Shown: in pieces, positions 60,160-64,000 of the stretch
How positions within the stretch are numbered: the stretch's first letter is position 1
Layout: every line of letters starts with the position of its first letter
Source of the DNA: Sabethes cyaneus
Taxonomy: Eukaryota; Arthropoda; Insecta; Diptera; Culicidae
Direction: 5' to 3'
Length of the DNA stretch: 64,000 bases
Assembly (NCBI RefSeq): GCF_943734655.1
Contig: NC_071355.1
Span: 15,108,768-15,172,767 of the forward strand
Program-made: the position numbers and the translations under genes
The notes under the pieces: generated by a model
What the model saw: the letters and a program-made list of their open reading frames with translations, nothing else
What the model was told of the DNA's origin: nothing
Databases searched by the model: none

Positions 60160-60532
60160 TCTTGAACGTCTAATTACTACGGTTCGATTCTGAGCTGCTT
60201 ACTGCTCCGGCGATGAGAAGCATTTGGCTTTTCGAAGAAAGTACTCAAAGTTTCTTGCGTACTTTCTTTTGTTCCAAAGATACCATTCTAATCTCTTAAT
60301 CTATTTTGGTAAACCTCTACCGATATAAACAACTATTTTTAGTCAAAATTTCTGTTATGTTTACTCACGCGGTAAAAAGTTACTAACTAATCAGTGTGTC
60401 CAGTTTTTTCGAATAGAGTTTTTAAAATACCCACAACTCAAAAGCGAAAGGTTAAATCAATAAGGTGTTTTCAGACAAGTTGTAGGTAATTAAATGTAGT
60501 TATTAGAAATTTTATAGAAACAGAGAAGCAAC
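60160..60532 (+). repeat. Inverted repeat, right arm
   Basis: Plus-strand copy of the retroelement 5' segment seen at 59620-59224. It stops at CAGAGAAGCAACT, after which (60533 on) the sequence is unrelated. The Jockey-type coding sequence therefore breaks off after about 10 codons. Confidence 0.8.
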
Positions 60533-63104
60533 TGGAGTAACATATGGAAAAGACGTGGTTAACATAAAAAATTAAAATAAATCCAATTATTTCTCCGAAT
60601 ATCTCGAAAACGGCTGCATTTAGAAAAGAAATTATTATGACCAATTTTGTTGTAAATGACATAAAGAATTGTTATTTGTATTATAAATTCATATATTACT
60701 TGAAAAAATCATGAAAGTCGTTGTTGTACGAAGTCAGTCCACGCAAGTTGCTCCATCACAGAATAACTTTTAAAAGGTTGCATATGACTTATATTTTTTC
60801 CAAAAAAAATTTAAAAATTTTCAAAAATGGTATATTTTTGATAACTTGATTTTAAGTTTCTTTTTCAAATTTTTGAAAAATTGGTAAAATATTTTTTTCA
60901 TGTTCAGAAATCAATTTTCTACAACTTTTGCTTAGACATAATTTTTGTAAAATCGATACGCCCTTTTTAAAAAGGAGTCTTGAATTAAAATCCTGCCAAA
61001 ATCTGTGGAACGTACATGTTTCGCCCTGTCAAACACGCTGGTAAAGTTTCATCCAAATCAAAAAGCTTCATATTTTGACATTTACCTATTTCATATGCAA
61101 CTGCTCTATAACTAAACAGCTGGTAAAGTTTACAAAAACCAACCAGCAATGGTTTCATGAGCATCGCAATACATAGAAATTTAAGCGCGTCTATAGTTCC
61201 AAATGTGAAGCTTCATTGTGCGTCCGGTTTGCCTTTAGATATTCAAATGTTTATGGCTTGATTTGACTACCATATTTACCACACATTTACTCGAAAGATT
61301 TGCTCATTGCGGCTCCATCAATTTACTGCTAAAATGAAATGAATTAGCAAAAACACTAACGAAGTTTATGGTTATGATTATTAGGCTTATTATGACGCCT
61401 GCCTTGCCATCCAGTCTTCCATTGATACACTGACTGCTTTAAATACAGAACGCCTTGCGTTCGTCACGCGACGGTATTCAGACACGATAATAGCGTCGAC
61501 TGGAATGAAAAGCTTTGTAAGACGACTGTAGGCATGTGGTTGAATGATGGTTATGAACTGAACTATTGATTAAATAAATCCGAAGTTTTTCGTTACTTCG
61601 GGCACTAATTTTCTGCTACATTCAACTTTTTCTGATTGAAATACGCTCTTGAAAAGTCTGGCCCAAAAATGGATAATTCCTTCAATCAGCTTCATTGTCC
61701 CAGCACCACACCCACCCAGTCAGCAGGATACATGATAATTAACCTACCCGTTGACGTCGTTCGACTCAGTTATTTTTCAATTAACTCCATCGGAAGGTTG
61801 CGCTCCAGCCAACATGCCAGCCGAGTCGAGCCGAGCCGGAGTATCAAGCTACAGCTACACGTTCGTCAGATTCCATCCACGGCACACACACGGCTGATAA
61901 ATGTATTAATTTGCATTCATTAATCAACTGTCAACCACAGCGGAACAACCACCTGGTCGGGCTACCAATAAACTGTGATATTATCACTTTCCATTATGCA
62001 GCCGTCCATCCGTGCTGTGTTTGCTGCACAGCACAGGGTCAATCTCGTGCCGAGAGCGCTTTTAACTTACGTCGCTTCGTCTCGATAAGCTCACAAAAAA
62101 AGGCACGCCTCGGAACGGAACCGGTGCAGCCCAACCCAACCCCTGTAGCGATTACTGGATACAAGCGTAACGAGGCAGTTCAGGAAAACTTTGCCCATAG
62201 AACTAACATTTACCGTGTAATCTGAGTAAGGTTCCATCAGGGACCTCGCACCGGAGTGGCGCGTCCGGGGCTTTTATAGGAGAAGGCTCACTTTCGTTAA
62301 ATTTCTGCCTTTTTCATTCTGTCGACAATCAACGTATGTTTGCTTAGTACCATGAGCATGTACTCATCAACTTATATAGGACAGGACAACCCTCACAGTG
62401 GTTTAGTGCCGCTCACTTTGCTTGGAATAGCACAATATAAAATCCGATCAGCTCGTTTTGTTTCTATCAGCCATTCCATCACCCATTAGAACACAAATTA
62501 TGCTAGCAATTTCAAACGATTTTCACAATGCTTAGCAGCACGATAAGAGTCTGTTACATTTTCTTCCAATGTTGTGCGAGGCTCGTATCAGCTCTATCCA
62601 TCGCAGGATAAAAAATTCATATCGTTTAAAATTCCTGTAGCTCTTCAATGTATTAAGTCTCTGCCCATACACTATCCAATTCTGATTATGCACCATAATC
62701 TCCGAAATCCTCGCTCAATCTAGCTTGCATCCCACAGTGCTCTGCAATAAGGCTGAATTTTCCTCGCTATCCATCCGAACGTCGGACTCTTTCCGTTGCG
62801 AGAGACGATGGGATGCGATGGATGGAACGAAAGCGCACCGCAGCACCGGACGAAAAGATAGCGAAAACTGGGTGTACCTTCTATTCACATAAGTAAACAT
62901 TCACGATACGAAATGCTAAGCCATAACTTTTTCTTGCTTACTCGACAGACAGACAGCCAGCCAGCCCGGCTAGCTGTCCGGTTTGCTCCATGTCGCTTAA
63001 CCATGCCACTTAACCCGTCATCTGCTGGGCAACCGAAACCCATCCGTGCTGTGCCAGGGCGGGCGACTGGGGCAACCGTGCAAGTTAATCCCAATCCCAG
63101 TGGT
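60533..63104. other. AT-rich then mixed sequence, no gene recognised
   Basis: 60533-61100 is T/A-rich. 61640-63100 is richer in GC with ORFs up to 104 codons (61911-62225), none with domain content. GACAGACAGACAGCCAGCCAGCC lies near 62944 (a short seed of the same tetramer type as 3051-4688). Confidence 0.4.
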
Positions 63105-63138
63105 AGGAGTAGTAGTAGTAGTAGTAATAGTAGTAGTA
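63105..63138. repeat. (AGT)n trinucleotide tract
   Basis: Eleven AGT-type triplets with one AAT interruption. Confidence 0.9.
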
Positions 63139-63759
63139 AGCTGCCGTCCACTGCTGACTGCCAAAGTGGACCTTATTTTTCCCTTCAAAACAACCAGCAG
63201 CTGAGCGCTGACCCAGTTTGGAGTGCAGTTCGAGCGAAGGGACGTTTTTTTTTCTTCTTCGCTTGTCTCATGAGAAGTTGTAGAATATCCGGAATAAAAC
63301 CATTCCTGAAACATTCAAGATTAACTCGTTCGCCGCAGTGTTTCTACTCGAAGTGAATCGGAATAGTTCAGCTGAAAAAAAAACTTGCTGCTTCCAAATA
63401 GGCGTGCTCATGTTTATAAATTGCCAGTGCAAAATATGTTTTTCGACATTATCTATTGCCCGCGAAAGAGAGGCAGATTTTCGTTGATCCCCACGATGAT
63501 GCCAGAGATGCGTTGTATGAAGGGCATAACTGTACAGGCGCGTCAACCAACTTGTCAACATGTTGGGGTTATGTTTTTGTTTTCGACCGAACAGTAAAAC
63601 GGAGAACAGAACGTATTGCTACAGTTACAGTTTACAGTCTGTGAAAAAATAACATTGGGTACCGGACGGTACCTTTATTCTAGAAATTAAACAGTTGGTA
63701 ATGCAGTTTCACAAAACAATTCTACTTCTTACTTTAGACTTTTACTTCTTACAATTCTG

Positions 63760-63898
63760 CTTCTTACTTTAGATTATAGCTTGGTTCGACCCATGCACCT
63801 TCCCACTCTTTCCCCATCACTCCAACAAATTTTCATTACTTTCCCATATCCTCCCTCCATCAATTGTACAACCACCGTTTCAAAAAAATATTAATTGT
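63760..63898 (+). mobile_element. SINE-1 3' half
   Basis: TAGCTTGGTTCGACCCATGC, ATTTTCATTACTTTCCC, CCATCAATTGTACAACC and CGTTTCAAAAAAATATTAAT match the 3' half of 13288-13585 in reverse. Confidence 0.7.
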
Positions 63899-64000
63899 AT
63901 GTTTGTCGACTGTTGGGATTTACTTGTTGGATTTTTTTCCTCGGCTTGATCAGTCTCAAAAATGTCAAAAACGAGCTTGGTCTCTACATCCGACATAAAT

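Overview
The window looks like repeat-dense euchromatin from an insect, most likely a mosquito (Culicidae). This is inferred from the mix of repeats: RTE-clade and RNase H-encoding non-LTR retrotransposons, tRNA-derived SINEs, many MITEs, and a 12-17 bp TSD retroposon style. There are no bacterial operons, no rRNA and no intact tRNA genes. The one convincing host gene is a single-exon F-box protein (25544-26548, +). A second, weaker candidate is an exon-sized ORF at 41482-41745 with an eh1-like repressor motif. Almost everything else is mobile or tandem DNA, or sequence with no recognisable feature. Family names are from protein and terminal motifs read by eye; no database was searched.

Layout: 1-8300 holds decayed retrotransposon pieces, SINEs, a 1.6 kb (GACA)n block and two copies of a composite repeat built round a 13-bp minisatellite. 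8830-13290 is mostly featureless apart from a TA-flanked MITE. 13290-21020 is a nest of SINEs, hAT-like MITEs, a Jockey-type RT fragment, a fold-back repeat and a hammerhead-like retroposon tail. 21329-25219 is a hAT-like MITE split by a nearly intact RTE element (14-bp TSD). The F-box gene follows. 27186-31850 is a LOA-like retrotransposon inside a MITE. 31855-34765 holds a TTAA-flanked MITE and a repeat family with 93-bp internal tandem units.

34949-39517 is the richest repeat region. It holds composite 13-bp repeat copy 2, interrupted by a 502-bp MITE and a 1445-bp solo LTR, ending in a hairpin and then in pure (TTTTCTG)n and (GGTTCT)n arrays. Copy 3 (43149-44795) is uninterrupted and gives the reference structure. 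45300-53100 holds an internally deleted LOA copy, two MITEs and a second hammerhead-like tail, here a discrete 120-bp insertion with a 16-bp TSD. 54815-60532 holds a CGCGTAAA minisatellite with 289-bp higher-order structure, RTE and Jockey-type fragments, and a ~390-bp inverted repeat. 60533-63760 has no assigned gene.

The strongest observations are the paired 45-nt hammerhead-like sequences, one of them retroposed; the composite element (left flank, 13-bp array, hairpin, tail) with microsatellite expansion at its edges; and several nested insertions whose empty-site sequence can be read from a second copy in the same window.
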